A stretch of DNA of 64,000 nucleotides, taken from the NCBI GenBank assembly GCA_039654915.1, contig CM077598.1:71266041-71330040 (forward strand), in the 5' to 3' direction. This document shows positions 41,721 to 54,600 of the stretch, piece after piece (within the stretch, counting starts at the first letter, position 1; every line of letters starts with the position of its first letter). The notes under the pieces are model-generated. The model was not told the origin of the DNA. It did no database searches and saw only the letters and a program-made list of their open reading frames with translations. The translations under genes and the position numbers were made by a program. Source of the stretch: Aquilaria yunnanensis. Its lineage: Eukaryota; Streptophyta; Magnoliopsida; Malvales; Thymelaeaceae.

Positions 41721-41759
41721 TTCTCTCCTCCTTCTGGAATTTGGTCCCCCCCAAATTCC
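41721..41759 (-). other. Polypurine tract and stem-loop of Tekay-2
   Basis: On the minus strand AGAAGGAGGAGAGAA (41735-41721) abuts the 3' LTR. Directly upstream is a perfect 9-bp stem, GGAATTTGG and CCAAATTCC, with a GGGGGA loop (41759-41736). The G-run in the loop could be part of, or compete with, the primer tract. Confidence 0.75.
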
Positions 41760-44700
41760 GTTGCAACTCTGGAAAGACTCAAGATATCTTTTCAGCATAT
41801 CCTATTCCGTCTCCCATGTAGCCTCTCCCTCACTATGGTTAGACCATTAGATCTTAGCCATAGGAATCCACTTAGTCCTTAACTTCTTGACTTGCCTATC
41901 AAGTACCTGAACGGGTTTCTCCTCGTAGGTCAAGTCTCCCTGAATGGGTATCACTGAAGCACTAATTATTTGTCCCAGTTCCACTGTGCATTTTCTAAGA
42001 AGACTCACGTTGAACACATTATGCACTTTGGACAAATTAGGTGGCAATGTCAACCGATAAGCAACTTTGCCTATCTTCTCCAATATCTCATATGGTCCAA
42101 TATACCTAGGAGCCAACTTGCCCCTTTGCCCAAAATGGCTAACCCCCTTCATTGGAGACACTTTCAAAAGTACTTTGTCCCTAACTTCAAAACTCAAATC
42201 TCTTCTCCTCAAGTTTGCATACTTGGTTTGCCGATCATTGGCTGCCTTAATCCTTTGCTGGATTAACTTGATCTTAGCTGTGGTATCAACTATGACCTCT
42301 GGACCAATGACTATCTTATCTGCAGAATCTGCCCAACAATGGGGGGTCATACATCTCCTTCCATACAGAGCCTCATATGGTGCCATACCAATAACAATTT
42401 GATGACTGTTATTGTAAGCAAACTTGATCAGCGGTAGGTGCTGATCCCAATCACCTTTAAAATCAATAGCACACATGCGTAGCATGTCCTCCAAAGTTTG
42501 AATCACTCTCTCAGACTGGCCATCAGTCTGAAGATGAAAAGCAGTACTAAGATTGACCTTGCTCCCCAATGCCTCCTGGAAAGCATTCCAGAACCTTGAC
42601 ATGAATCGTGGATCTCTATCAGATATAATCTGATCTCGTATCTCGTGGAGTCTCACTATTTCCTTGAGATACAACTGAGTGAACTTTTCCAAAGTATAGG
42701 AAATCTTTATAGGTATGAAGTGAGCTGACTTTGTTAGTCGGTCCACTACTACCCATATTGCATCATGTTGACTCCAGGTATTTGGTAACCGAACTAGGAA
42801 ATTCGTAGTAACGGATCCCCACTTCCTCACTGGTAACCCAACTAGGAAATCCATAGTAACGGATCCCCACTTCCTCACTGGTAAAGGTAGATTCTGAAGT
42901 GTACCTGCCGGTTTCTGATGTTCTGCTTTCACCATTTGGCATGTTAAACACATTGCCACATGTTTTGCCACATCCCTCTTTAATCCCGGCCACCAGAAAT
43001 GCGTCTTCAAATCATGATACATCTTACTAACACCAGGGTGAATACTCAAAGTACTACTATGTGCCTCCTATAGGACTTGTTGCCTAAGTCCCTCAACATT
43101 CAGTACATAGAGTCGATCACCATAGTGTAGTACTCCATCCTTGTATCTAAACTCCTTCTTCACAGTACCACACTTAGCGTCACCTGAAATCTTCTTTAGT
43201 AACGGATCCTTTATCTGAGCTTCTCTGACTCTGACTAACCAAACTGTCTGGACTTCTAGAGTGTAGACTAGGGACTTCTCTCGGTCTTGCCATAACTCAT
43301 GAAAAACTGATAAACAATCCCCTACTGTTCCTTTAGAGGAACTCGTAGCCCGATCCTTAGATAGGATCACTCTCGTGTACTTCCTGCTTAATGCGTTTGC
43401 TACTGCATTCCCTTTTCCAGCACAATACTCGATTGAGCAATTATAATCCTTGATATATTCAATCCATCACCGTTGCCTCATGTTCAGATCTTTCTGAGTA
43501 AATAAATACTTCAAACTTTTATGATTAGTAAAGATTCTGAATGATCTCCCCATCAAATAATGCCTCCATAATTTCAATGCAAAGATTACTGCTGCTTGTT
43601 CGAGATCATGGACCGGGTACCTTAACTCATTAGGTCTTAGTTGTCTTGAACCATATGTAATAACCTGACTATCCTGCATCAATACACAACCCAAACCAGA
43701 ACCTGAAGCATCAGTATACACAATAAAAGCCTTGTTCTGATCCGGTAAGACAAGTATTGGTGCATTAGTCAACTTTTCCTTCAACTTCATGTAAGCCTCC
43801 TCACATTTCTGTGTCCACTCAAATTTCTGAGTCTTCTTGGTCAGGGCTGTCAAAGGTGTAGCTATCATAGAGAATTTCCCTATGAATCGCCTATAGTAGC
43901 CTGCCTAGCCCAAGAAACTCCGAACTTCTATAACTGTTGTTGGCCTCTTCCACTCAACTACTGCCTGAACTTTTTCAGGGTCAACTGACAACCCTTGAGC
44001 ACTAACAATATGGCCTAGAAATTGAATCCTTTCGGACCAAAACTCACACTTAGAGAACTTTGCATAGTACTGATTATCCTTCGGCACTTGCAAAACTGCC
44101 CTAAGGTGCTCCTCATGCTCTGCCACAGACTGTGAATATATCAGAATGTCGTCAATGAAAACCTCAACAAACTGATCTAAAAATGGCTTAAAGATCCGAT
44201 TCATTGCTTCCACAAACACTGCTGGAGCATTCGTTACACCGAAAGGCAACTGTATACTCATAGTGTCCATACCTCGTCCTGAAGGCAATTTTCGGGATAT
44301 CTTCCTCCTTAACTCTAATATGAAAATATCCAGATCGGAGGTCAATCCTAGAAAACACCCTCGCTCCTCTGAGTCTGTCAAACAGATCATCGATCCTAGG
44401 AAGCGGATACTTATTCTTGATTGTCACTACATTCAACTTTCTATAGTCGATGCACAATCTAAAAGTTCCATCCTTTTTCTTTACAAACAACACCGGGGCT
44501 CCCCACGGTGACACACTAGGCCTTATAAAGCCCTTCTCTAGCAGTTCTTCCAACTGCTTCTTTAACCCATCCATCTCAAGAGCTGACATCCTATAAGGTG
44601 GAACCGAAATAGGTTCAACCCCTGTTTGGAGATTAATGGTAAACTCAGTTTCTCTCTCGGGTGGTAACCCAAGTAGCTCTACTGGAAACACCTCAGGAAA

Positions 44701-46446
44701 CTGATTGGCTACTGAAATCTTTTTAAGTTCCTCCTCTATGGCCACCCCATTCAATGAGTAATACTCCTCCTCCACTATGGGGATGGTATCCATAAGTCTA
44801 AGGTGCAAACTCTTAGCACTAGATGCTAAACCTCCTGTGCAAGTCACTCTAGATCCCAGAGCATCGGTTATGTCGACTAAGTGATTCGCATAGTTAATTT
44901 GCACCTTATGTTTACTTAGCCAATCCATTCCCAGCACTAGGTCATAAGACCTCAGTTCTATTACCCACAACTCACAGCAGAAATCATGGTCCCCTAACTG
45001 CAAGGGATACCTAGTAACCACTTCATTGGTTACAATAAAACCTTTCCCTGCAATCCTGATGAGTCTCAACTCATTTGAGATTTCTCGCTACAATTTACAC
45101 TTATCTACCAAGGCAGAAGATATCACTAAAAGAGTAACTCCTGTATCAAAAAGCACTCTAACACTACCGTTCTAAAAAGTAAACATACCTTGAACGGCAG
45201 CTGGCTCTCTGGTGATCTGACTCGCCAGGGTGAATACCCTCGATGGAACTACTGCTGCGGCTCCACCAGGTCGGTTTCCTATGGCAAGTGGTACAGGGGG
45301 TAAGTTCCTGGGAGGACCTTGCATCGGTCGAGCCTTGGGGCATTCTCTCGCCCAATGTCCTCTCTGGCCACAGATATTACAGATATCTATCCCCGCAGTG
45401 CAAGGTTTCCTAACATGAAACCGTTTGCATCTAGGACACATCCTGGACTTAATCCTCTTGGATGGGCCTTGGCTCTCAACCATTGGTCTCTTTCCAGCAC
45501 TCTTTCCTTGGTTGGATGACCCAACCTCCATCTTTTTGGTCGATTCTCTAGAGTCATGAAACTCCCTCTCTAAGGTCAATGCCTTCTGAACAACCTGGCG
45601 ATAGTTCTTAACATCCACTGTCGCCATGTACCTTCTGAGCACTGGTTTCAAACCTTGAAAAAACTTCTTAGCCTTCAACTCATCATTACCCCCCATGTAA
45701 GGAGCATAGCGAATAAGTGAATTAAAGTGCTGCTCATATTCTCTTACATACATTTCTCCCTACACTAAGTTCTCAAATTGAACCCTTCTCTGATCCTGTG
45801 CAGCTTCACTGACATACTCCAGCCTGAACTTCTTCTCAAAGTCAGACCACTTAAGCACCTTCTATTTATGCTCTGGTCTGGTACCATTACTTTCCCTAAG
45901 CATTTCCATAACATCATCCCACCATAAGCTAGCCCTTCCTCTCAGAAAGAAAGGCACCAAAGTCATCCTCTGCTCAGACTTGTAGCCTCCAAAGGACAAC
46001 AACCTGTTCATCTTGGATAACCAGTCCTCTGCTCTATCAGGATCACCTGTCCCATCAATGCTAGGTGGATCAATGGCCTTAAACTTCTCCAATAGCTTCA
46101 TCTGATGTGGAGTATCTCCCCTCCTTGGGGCCTCTATCACCTCTGGTTCCACTACCTCTTCATGAACTTGATTTCTTTGTACATGAGCTCTAGGCATCTA
46201 TTGTGGTTCAGCATGCCTCTCCTGACCCTGATAGGGATCATTTCCTTCCTGGTCCTCATCTCTGTCCTCATAATCTCTGAACATCTCAGTCATGATCGTA
46301 GTCATGTTCTGTGCCAACAAAGTCATGGTCTCGGTTAACCCCTGTAATACTCTGGACATCTCATCCAGCCTTACCATTACTGGATCACTAGAACGTTCTC
46401 CATGTTCCCTAGTTCCCCTTACACCTCCAGACCTAGTGTCAACCAT
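41740..46446 (-). pseudogene. Tekay-2 gag-pol, broken (minus strand)
   Basis: From MVDTRSGG (46446): gag with a stop at about 46198, knuckle CNICGQRGHWAREC (near 45370), protease VLFDTGVT (near 45150), and RT with FIDDILIYS (near 44150) after a frameshift near 44240. RNase H follows ([10 protein letters not shown] near 43710), then the integrase HHCC finger (42930-43049) and DDE core (41847-42900; SDRDPRF, SERVIQ). The last part, 41850-41740, reads WSNHS...EATWE, a chromodomain remnant with in-frame stops. Further stops lie at about 45862, 43905 and 43467. A 48-bp tandem duplication sits at the first catalytic Asp. Chromodomains direct integration to modified histones in this clade. Confidence 0.92.
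42783..42878 (-). repeat. 48-bp tandem duplication in Tekay-2 integrase
   Basis: Two copies of a 16-codon unit (VRKWGSVTMDFLVGLP, then VRKWGSVTTNFLVRLP). The unit covers the first catalytic Asp (MDF); the second copy has Asn. Confidence 0.9.
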
Positions 46447-46570
46447 AGCAACCTGCAACCAAAGCCAGACAACATTCCCCAGATGTTGGTCAGTACTAAC
46501 TTTACTAGCACATGGACATTCAACCTAGATCTCAGTCTTAGCCTCCAAAACTTATGAAATGAAAACCTTA

Positions 46571-46583
46571 GGCTCTGATACCA
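46571..46583 (-). other. Primer-binding site of Tekay-2 (initiator Met tRNA)
   Basis: Minus strand TGGTATCAGAGCC, five bases from the LTR end at 46589. Confidence 0.95.
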
Positions 46584-46588
46584 AAAAC

Positions 46589-49233
46589 TGACACGGCCAT
46601 CCCTGGCCCCTGCCCAGGACACCTGTGAGAACTTGGTCTCACGGCGGATTGCAGTTGGTACTCATTGATATGTGCGCGGATTAAATCCATGTCACTAGTT
46701 GATTATCCTAGACTATGCAATATGGATGCTCTTTATGCTTTGATGGGTTATTTAAAAGCATTAAATGTTAATGTGGCCACAACTTTTCATATAAAACAAG
46801 TAGAGCAGTCAAAGCATACAAATCAACCTTTATATGAGTTAACTACACATAGCAACATGCGTGAGCATTCATACATATAGTAGCTAATGCCCCCGCCCAG
46901 AAAGCAATCCTTGACTCCATGACTCTTCATTTCATAACTAAGGAGGCAACTAGAGTACTATGTACACATACAAAATCCTCTAGTGAGATCTTCTCATACT
47001 AACTCCCACCTTGGAAGTGAATCCCAGTGGCGACCTTTAGAGATCCCTCTAGATCCAACAAGGTCCAGCTATCCCTGACTATGTCCAATGTGCACTAGGC
47101 TTTGTAACCAATGAGCAATTTAGTTAGTATTGTGCTAGACCAAAAAGCATCCAAACAATAAGTACTAGAATCAACAAAACTCAGGTATTCTACCTGTGCA
47201 CCAAAAACGACTACCAGAGTAACCCTCAACGGTCACTTAGCCCAACTCTTTCTGTATCTGCACAACAAAACAGTAAGGGTGAGAATCCAAGATTCTCAGT
47301 ATGGGGTAACCTCATGTACGAACAGTAAAACTGTGGACAGATATGAAATAACTCATGCATACTCTCTACTGGCTCTCGCAGTGTAAGGGACCTCACATAT
47401 ATGTAAATATATGGATATGCATGCTCGGATCCTGAAGGACCACTCCTCACATAATTTTCTTACTTTCTCACAGGCGTCACTCCATGGCTCCCATGTCTAG
47501 CCCTTGACTTGTGCGTCGTAAGCCTTAGCTTACACCTGACTTATTATATAACCTCTCCTTAACTTTGTTGTGCAGGGGAATTGTGGTGGGAACTATGTAA
47601 CTAGGTTGTTAAACCTCATAACCTTGGTGCATTTGAAGCCTCTCCATACAACCCCATGATTTCCAACATTGCCAGGTTGCCAAGGGTTCTAAAATTTACA
47701 CCTCAAGCTCATGACACTTAGTTATATTCACTTGCAACTTACTTTCCTTTCTTACTCAACAAGTAACCTCAAAACTTTTCAAAACTCAAGGAAACTCTCA
47801 CTTCTCGAGCGAATTCAGGAAGTCTCAAAGTACCCCCAGCATACTTGAGGCCCAAGGTACCTAAAGGATCCTTTGGGACTCACCTCAATCATCCTAGCAA
47901 AATGTGCAAAATTCTACCTTTAAAAAATTACCCTCAATTTGATTCAAAAAAACTTTAAATATGTGGCATTTTAGGTGTTTCTAAAACTTGAAAATGATAG
48001 TACTCCCTCTTAGCTTCATGTGGAACTTTGAATCACCTTAATCGGACACCCGAGCAAAAAGTTATGGTAAAAACAAAATCGAGTCCCCAACGCTGTCTTG
48101 GCGACGCGTCGCCACAGTTGTCGACGTTCCGTGATCCTTTTTCCAATTGGTGACTAGTCGCCAATTATGGGTCACGTCGCCAATTTGCGAGACTGCAGAA
48201 TTGGCATGCATTTTGCTACTATGACCTTTGGCTACTTAGTACACATATCAAACATGCATAAAAAAGCCACCAAACTTCACACACACATATTTCAAGTTGC
48301 AAGGAACATAGCCATATATCACAATGCCGTTAATGATGCTCTATAACATCATCAAATCTTCCTCAAATCTCATAGTTCACCACAATTCAACCAAAACTCA
48401 TACTCAATGCTATGGCTAATTTCAATCAATTTCTTACAACAAACTCAAGCCACAAGCATTGTTCAAGCTTAAAAACACTACTCCCTTACCTCAATTCCAA
48501 GATACAAGCTAGAATCACTCCTCTTTTCAAGCAACCAAGCGCAAGAAATCCTCACCTAAGTTCCAATCAAAACCAAAACACCAAACATCACAATCTTCCT
48601 CTCTAACCAAAACCCAAGCCTCAATTCTCTCAAATAACATAGAATTAACCAAGAACACCATGCTTACCACGTATCAAAAATTGGGGAGTAGAGAAATCAT
48701 GCTTCCAAGCCTCCAAACCTTGTTTTCTAGCTTGGAACAAGTTCCTATTGGTTGGTATCCTTGGATGGCAACTCTAGGCATCAAGATCACTTGATTTCTA
48801 GCTTGAATTGAGAGAGGAATGAGTGCTTGAGAGGGGAAAACATGGTTATGGTAGCCATTAGCCACCTTTCCCTTCTTAAACCCTCACTCAACCCCTTAAC
48901 CCCTCGAAGTTACAACCCTTAAACACATAAACCCCCATCTTTTAACACATGTTCATTTCTTGATTAATTCTTGTTATTGTTTCAAGTTTGAGTTAAGGTT
49001 AAAGGTTAAGTTACAAAACTTAACTTAAAACACTCGGCACCCCGCTCGGTTACTCAGGATGCAAAATTACCATTTTGCCCCTGCTCATCATCTAGTGCTT
49101 AAACCTCATTGGAACTTAGTGAATTTTTGTAACTCCTTTATTCTAGCTTTGTAAACTTCAAATTAAAGTTCTAAACTTAATTTAGAACATTTTACCTCTC
49201 TCGGGAGTGCTGACTACTAGGAGGTCAATAACA
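46589..49233 (-). repeat. Tekay-2 5' LTR (2645 bp)
   Basis: TGACACGGCC at 46589, AATAACA at 49233, then target copy GGCAT. The palindrome cluster (about 48097-48190) is present, but the second copy has decayed to AATTGGTGACTAGTCGCCAA. Confidence 0.95.
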
Positions 49234-49238
49234 GGCAT

Positions 49239-49762
49239 AGTGGTAACCTAAATTAGAGATAATCTAGGTGATCATTAGGAATCAAAAAGAGGTTTAATCC
49301 TTAACCACCCTAAGTTAAAATTGGAGCTTGAGTAAGGCCCAAGTTAGTTAAGGGTGAGCAAGGACTCATCTTGGGAAAGAAGTTCTTGAAGTTAGATCCT
49401 CATTACCACACAAGGAAAATCAAACATGGAGGACAAAATTACTTGGGTAGCAAGGGGTAGGAGTGGAATCCTAGGGAGATAGTTGCCTTAATCCTAAGTT
49501 CATTTGACAAGTTCCTTTTAGCATCTAGGGAATTCATTCAGTGTAATTCCGTTAAGTACCTCATTAGGACCTATCACCTTCTCTAGACTCACTTCTTTCT
49601 CGTTTTCATTTAAGTAACTTGAGTAATTTGAATTTCAAATCTAGGAAATGTCACTAAATTCCCTTGGGATGATACCTCTATTCACCTTTGAGTACACTAT
49701 AACTCCGTGCGCTTGCGGGTATTTGAGGGTTACAAATTAATAAACTCTTGATTTTTACAACA
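49239..49762 (+). repeat. Athila 5' LTR, second part
   Basis: Resumes after Tekay-2 and ends TTTTTACAACA, matching the TGTT start as an inverted terminus. Confidence 0.85.
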
Positions 49763-49769
49763 AAGTTTT

Positions 49770-49790
49770 TGGCGCCATTGCCAGGGAATT
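49770..49790 (+). other. Primer-binding site of Athila (tRNA-Asp)
   Basis: TGGCGCCATTGCCAGGGAAT. The plant tRNA-Asp complement is TGGCGCCGTTGCCGGGGAT; the two internal mismatches are both G to A, as expected from deamination. Confidence 0.85.
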
Positions 49791-49904
49791 TTGATTTGAT
49801 TTTTACCTTGGTTATTGAAAAGTGGTTACTCTTGTTCACTTGATTTTAGTCCTTATAGTTAGTGTGTTCTTTGGTTGTTGTTGAATTGTAGGTACATCTA
49901 GTGC

Positions 49905-50794
49905 ATGACCTGGAGCTCTTGTTCTCACTTGATACCACTTGATCTAGAGATTGAGAGAAGCTTGAGGGAACTTCGGTTAAGGAGCAAGGTGATTGAAGAA
50001 GGAGATACTAGTACCTTCGACTCCATCAATATGGAAGGAAATCAAGAAGATGATATGAGGAGCCTTGGACAAGAAAGGAATGTCAATGCCATGGATCACA
50101 ATGGAGTTGAGTAGGTAATGGACAATGGAAATGGTGTTAGAAGAAGAGGAAGACCGTTGCTTGATTACTTTCGCCCTCAAAGGGTGGAGGACCATGATAA
50201 CATGATAAGATCGGAGCCGCTTCAAGGGCGAGCTTTGATGATTCCTAGCCATGTTCTCCAATTGGTTGAAGCACACCCATTTGGAGGAACCCTTGATGAA
50301 TATCCAAACAACCATATCAAGAGGTTTGTTCGTTTATGTAATACTTTTGATTTAGATGGTGTAAGTGAAGATGCAAAAAGGATGAGACTTTTCCCCTTTT
50401 CTTTTGTGGATGAAGCATCAAAATGGTTTGAGAATTTGGAACCTACATTGGTTCATACTTGGCAAGAGTTATATGATGCATTTATTTGGAGGTTCTTTCC
50501 ATCTCAAAAAGCATTTGAGCTGAAGAATGAGTTGTTGGCATTTTGGAAAAATGAATGGGAGTCACTTACGAAGGCATGGGTACGTTTCAAGAGGATGGTG
50601 AAGAGGGTTCCAACTCAAGATATTGATCAAGCTCACCAACTTCATCTTTTCTACAATGGTTTGAGTTTGAATACTCGGTTGCAAGTTGATGTCGCTGCCG
50701 GTGGTTTCTTGTTATTGAAAGATGTGGAGGAATGCTTTGAGTTATTGAACAACATGGCCAAAAGTCTTGAGCTTAGCAGAAAATGGATCCCAAG
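49905..50794 (+). pseudogene. Athila gag, 5' part
   Basis: One frame from 49905 with a single stop at 50112-50114 (in ...HNGVE/VMDNGNG). It then stays open to the Tat-4 insertion and continues in frame at 61961. LVEAHPFGGTLDEYPNNHIK and the FSFVDEASKWFENL region are typical of Athila gag. The coding start is uncertain. Confidence 0.85.
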
Positions 50795-51661
50795 TGATAG
50801 CCAAAGGCTGTCGCCTCAATCTGGCCGAATACCCTGCCACAACAACGGCCAGAAGAACTGGCGCTTCCCGGGAATAGGTGGAATCATGCACCTCGGGAGA
50901 TAGCTTGAGAGCTCCGAGCCTCGGCACGCCAGTAAAACTTGAGGACTCCATTCGCCCCCCAAGGTTGTGAACAACGCGCCTTCAGAAAAGTGGCACCAGA
51001 CATTGCTGCCCGAATATGATATCCCCGAAGGCGGAACCCCCTGGAACAGGGAACCCCCGAACTGAGGGTAGGCTTCCCGAAGAGGCTCTGTCCGAACTAG
51101 AGGACGACCTCGCCCAGGGACCTCGGGAGTACGGCAGGCGCATTTAAGGAAGCATTTAAGGAAGCCTCTGACACGTCCCACCACAGACGTAAAAAGTCGC
51201 CCTGACGCGCAGACGCCATCAGAATCATATCTTGGCTCGTCTCAGCACAAGACTCGAGGCCATCTAGTTACCAACTATCTGTCCCCTACGCCCAGACGTT
51301 CAGGAGCATCCGACCGTACACGTGTCATGATCTGAACGGGCTAGGTATTCCTATATATATAGGAAATAAATACTTGACAGGAGGTTGGCAGGCCGGATAT
51401 ACAGCTCCCACACCCTGAGAAAATACCAGGCGAGACTTTTCTGCCTTTCTCTTTGAGCTAGTGACTTTCTCCTTCTTCCGGCCACCACTGACTTGGGCGT
51501 CGGAGGCTCCCCCCCCGGAAAAACACTCCGGGGGCCTCCTAACCCTGTTTACCAGCTTTTCAGGTACTCTCCTTGGGGCGATCCACCTTCCAGGCGTTCT
51601 TCCTCCTAGAAGTCTCCTCAACAGTCATCATGACTCACAACGATGAGGCCTTAGGCCATCA
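50795..51661 (+). repeat. Tat-4 5' LTR (867 bp)
   Basis: Contains CACGTG (51319-51324), TATATATA (51352-51359), the leader hairpin and the gag ATG (51630). Ends TTAGGCCATCA. Confidence 0.97.
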
Positions 51662-54600
51662 TTTGGCGCCGTCTGTGGGAACCCGCTCGCAGATTGCCGT
51701 CGTTGAGACTCGGCGTTCTAAGGACAAGGGACTCCCAAGGTCCTCGTCCGCGCCTGAGATACAACCGGCTGCTGAGCAGACACTCCCAGAGACTTCTACG
51801 CCCGAGGAGGACCGCCCTCTGGTAATCACCATGAGCTTCTTGAGGGACTTTCAGCGCTCGGTCGTTGCTGAAATGACTCAGCAGATCGACCGAAGATGGC
51901 CACAGCAGTCACGGGCCCAGAAACCCTCCTCATCAGCACGCCCTCGGGAGAGAAGCCCCAAGTCTACACACCGCAGTTCAGGAAGTGGAGAGCCTCGCGG
52001 AGAATCATCCACAGAAGATATAGCCCTCGGGAAACGGCCTGTCGGACAAACTGGGTCCAAGCGACCGAGAGTCTCACAGCGAAGCAGTTCGTCGCCCGAG
52101 GCGAGGTCCCTGACCCCTCCGCGCCGAACTCGCTCCCCGAAAAGTCGCCGTCGATCTCCCTCCCGCGAAAATGGTCCTAGCGCCACTGCGCTTATGGAAA
52201 GGATATTGGCACGGCTGGACAGAGTGGAGAAGCAAGTGACCAGAAAACCCGTTTGGGACAGGCTGTCGGGGGCATTATGCGAAGATGGCTCCCCGTTTAT
52301 TCGCACCGTCGTTGAGGCAGCTATGCCAGGCGACTTCAGAGTGCCTAGGCTGGAGATCTATGATGGCCGGACTGATCCACACGCCCATCTGACGAAGTAC
52401 AGGCGGAGCATGATAATGCACGGAGCTGATGACGCTACCATGTGCAAATGCTTTGAAGTCACCCTCACGGGCCCAGCAACAGCATGGTACAATTCGTTGC
52501 CCCCAGGGACTATCACTGAGTTTCAGGAGTTTTCCACAGCCTTTACCCAGCAGTTCATTGGGAGCAGGCCGACGGCCAAAATGCCTGTACAGATGTTCGA
52601 CATAGAGCAGAGAAACGGAGAGACGATCCGAGACTATGTCGAACGATTCAACAGGGAAGCACTCAGCGTCCCGGACTTCCGACCCGAAATCCGCATCCTC
52701 GCTATGACACGGGGCCTTCGGCGTGACTCACAGCTGTTCTACGAGTTCTCAAAGGACCCCCCGGAGACCCTCGGAGAATTTTACCGAAGGGCAGAGCAGC
52801 ACATGACAGCCGAGGAATTGAGGATGGCGGGGCCGAAGTCTGATCATCACCGCGCCGAAGGGTCCAGCCAGCAAGCTCGGCATCTTTCTGAACATACAGG
52901 TCGACCACGGCGAATGCGAGGAAAGAAACCTCAAAGTTTCACACCCTTGAGCACGACACGGACCAACATTCTCATGGCGCTGGAAAGGCAAGGGACGCAG
53001 ATTCGGCGGCCAAAGGCCATGGCCGCCGATAATAAGAAGAATGCCAAGAAGTTCTGCCAGTTTCATCGCGACCACGGTCATGACACTGAAGACTACTTCC
53101 AGCTGAAGAAGTACATAGAGTCGCTGATCAAACAGGGCCAACTTCGCAAGTACCTGCGGATGCCCTCCCCAAAGGGCAGAAAAGAGGAGGAAGAGAGAGC
53201 CGAAAACGAGGACTATGACTCCGACAGGCGGAGAAACAGAAGTCCAAAAAGGCGCCTTCCACCTCCAGTAGGGGTCATCCAAACCATCACCACGGGGCTC
53301 CCATCCTCGGAAAGAAAGCGGAAGGCCAGAGAAATTGCGGTTATGGAGTATCAAAGTCCATCAAAGAAATTGGCTCGCAAAGATGGCTCCACTGTCGTCT
53401 TCCCCCACGACGACCCGCTGCTGATAATGGCGAGAATAGGGAACTGGGACGTCAAGAGAGTGTTGCTTGATGATGGCTCAAATGCTGACGTCCTATTCTC
53501 GCACTTACTGCCGAGCTTGGGCATCTCCAGCAGCGAGCTGAAACCTGTCACCACGCCCACCTTCAGCGTTGGGCCATCCGAACTACCCGTCCTCGGATGG
53601 ATCGACCTCCCTTTGATGATGAAAGGCACTTCGGTAGACGGAGCAGCTGAGTTGTACGCGTCCACAATGGCAAGATTCATCGTCATGGACGTCCCGTCTT
53701 CGTACAACGCCATCCTTGGAAGGCAGACTCAGGGGAACCTGCACATTCGCCCCGATGTGAAGTACTTGACTGTCACATTCGCCACCAAGGATGCAGATGC
53801 AGAGGTCTTCATCGACCAAGCCGAGGTAAGAAAGGTGTTTGTAAAAACACGAAAGGCTCCGGCAAACAGCTCTACACAAACGGTGGAGGCAAAGGCGCAG
53901 GAGAAAGGCAAAAAAGGAGATCCCGCAGAAGCAGAAACGGAAGCAGTAGATCTTGTCCCAGGACAATCTACCCGAATAGGGAAGAGCTTGGCCAAAGGTG
54001 ATAAGGAAAATCTTGTATCCTTTCTGCTAAAAAATAAAGATCTGTTTGCCTACTCGCCGAAAGACATGCCAGGAGTGAACCCTGGCATAATACAGCACAG
54101 CCTCAAAGTAAGCCCGGAAGCAAAACCTATCAGGCAAAAGAAACGAAGCATCTCAGCCCACAAAAGCAACTTTGTGAAAACCGAAGTCCAGCGCCTATTG
54201 GATGCTGAAGTTATCAGGGAGGTAAAATACCCCGAATGGTTAAGCAACGTGGTCATTGCCACAAAAGAAGGTAGCAGCAAACTCCGGATGTGCATTGATT
54301 TCAGAAACTTGAACGATGCTTGCCCGAAAGACTCATTTCCCCTCCCGCCAATAGATCAACTGGTAGATTCAACGGCCGAATACGGGCTCCTGAGCTTCCT
54401 AGATGCCTTCAGCGGCTACCATCAGATAAGGATGGACCCCGAAGATGAAGAGAAAACTGCCTTCATCACCGAGGGAGGAACGTACTGCTATATCAGAATG
54501 CCCTTCGGGCTGAAAAATGCAGGAGCCACCTACCAGAGACTGATGAACAAGGTCTTTAAAGACCAAATGGGGAGAAACATGGAAGTATATGTTGATGATA

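Larger units (their letters stand above)
39065..49233 (-). mobile_element. Tekay-2: complete Tekay/Del-type chromovirus, decayed (10.17 kb)
   Basis: GGCAT target duplications flank it (39060-39064 and 49234-49238). LTRs of about 2.65 kb, initiator-Met PBS, gag-PR-RT-RH-INT order and a chromodomain remnant at the C-terminus identify the Tekay/Del clade, whose long LTRs are typical. LTRs differ by several percent in the stretch I compared, and coding regions carry stops and frameshifts. Confidence 0.93.
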
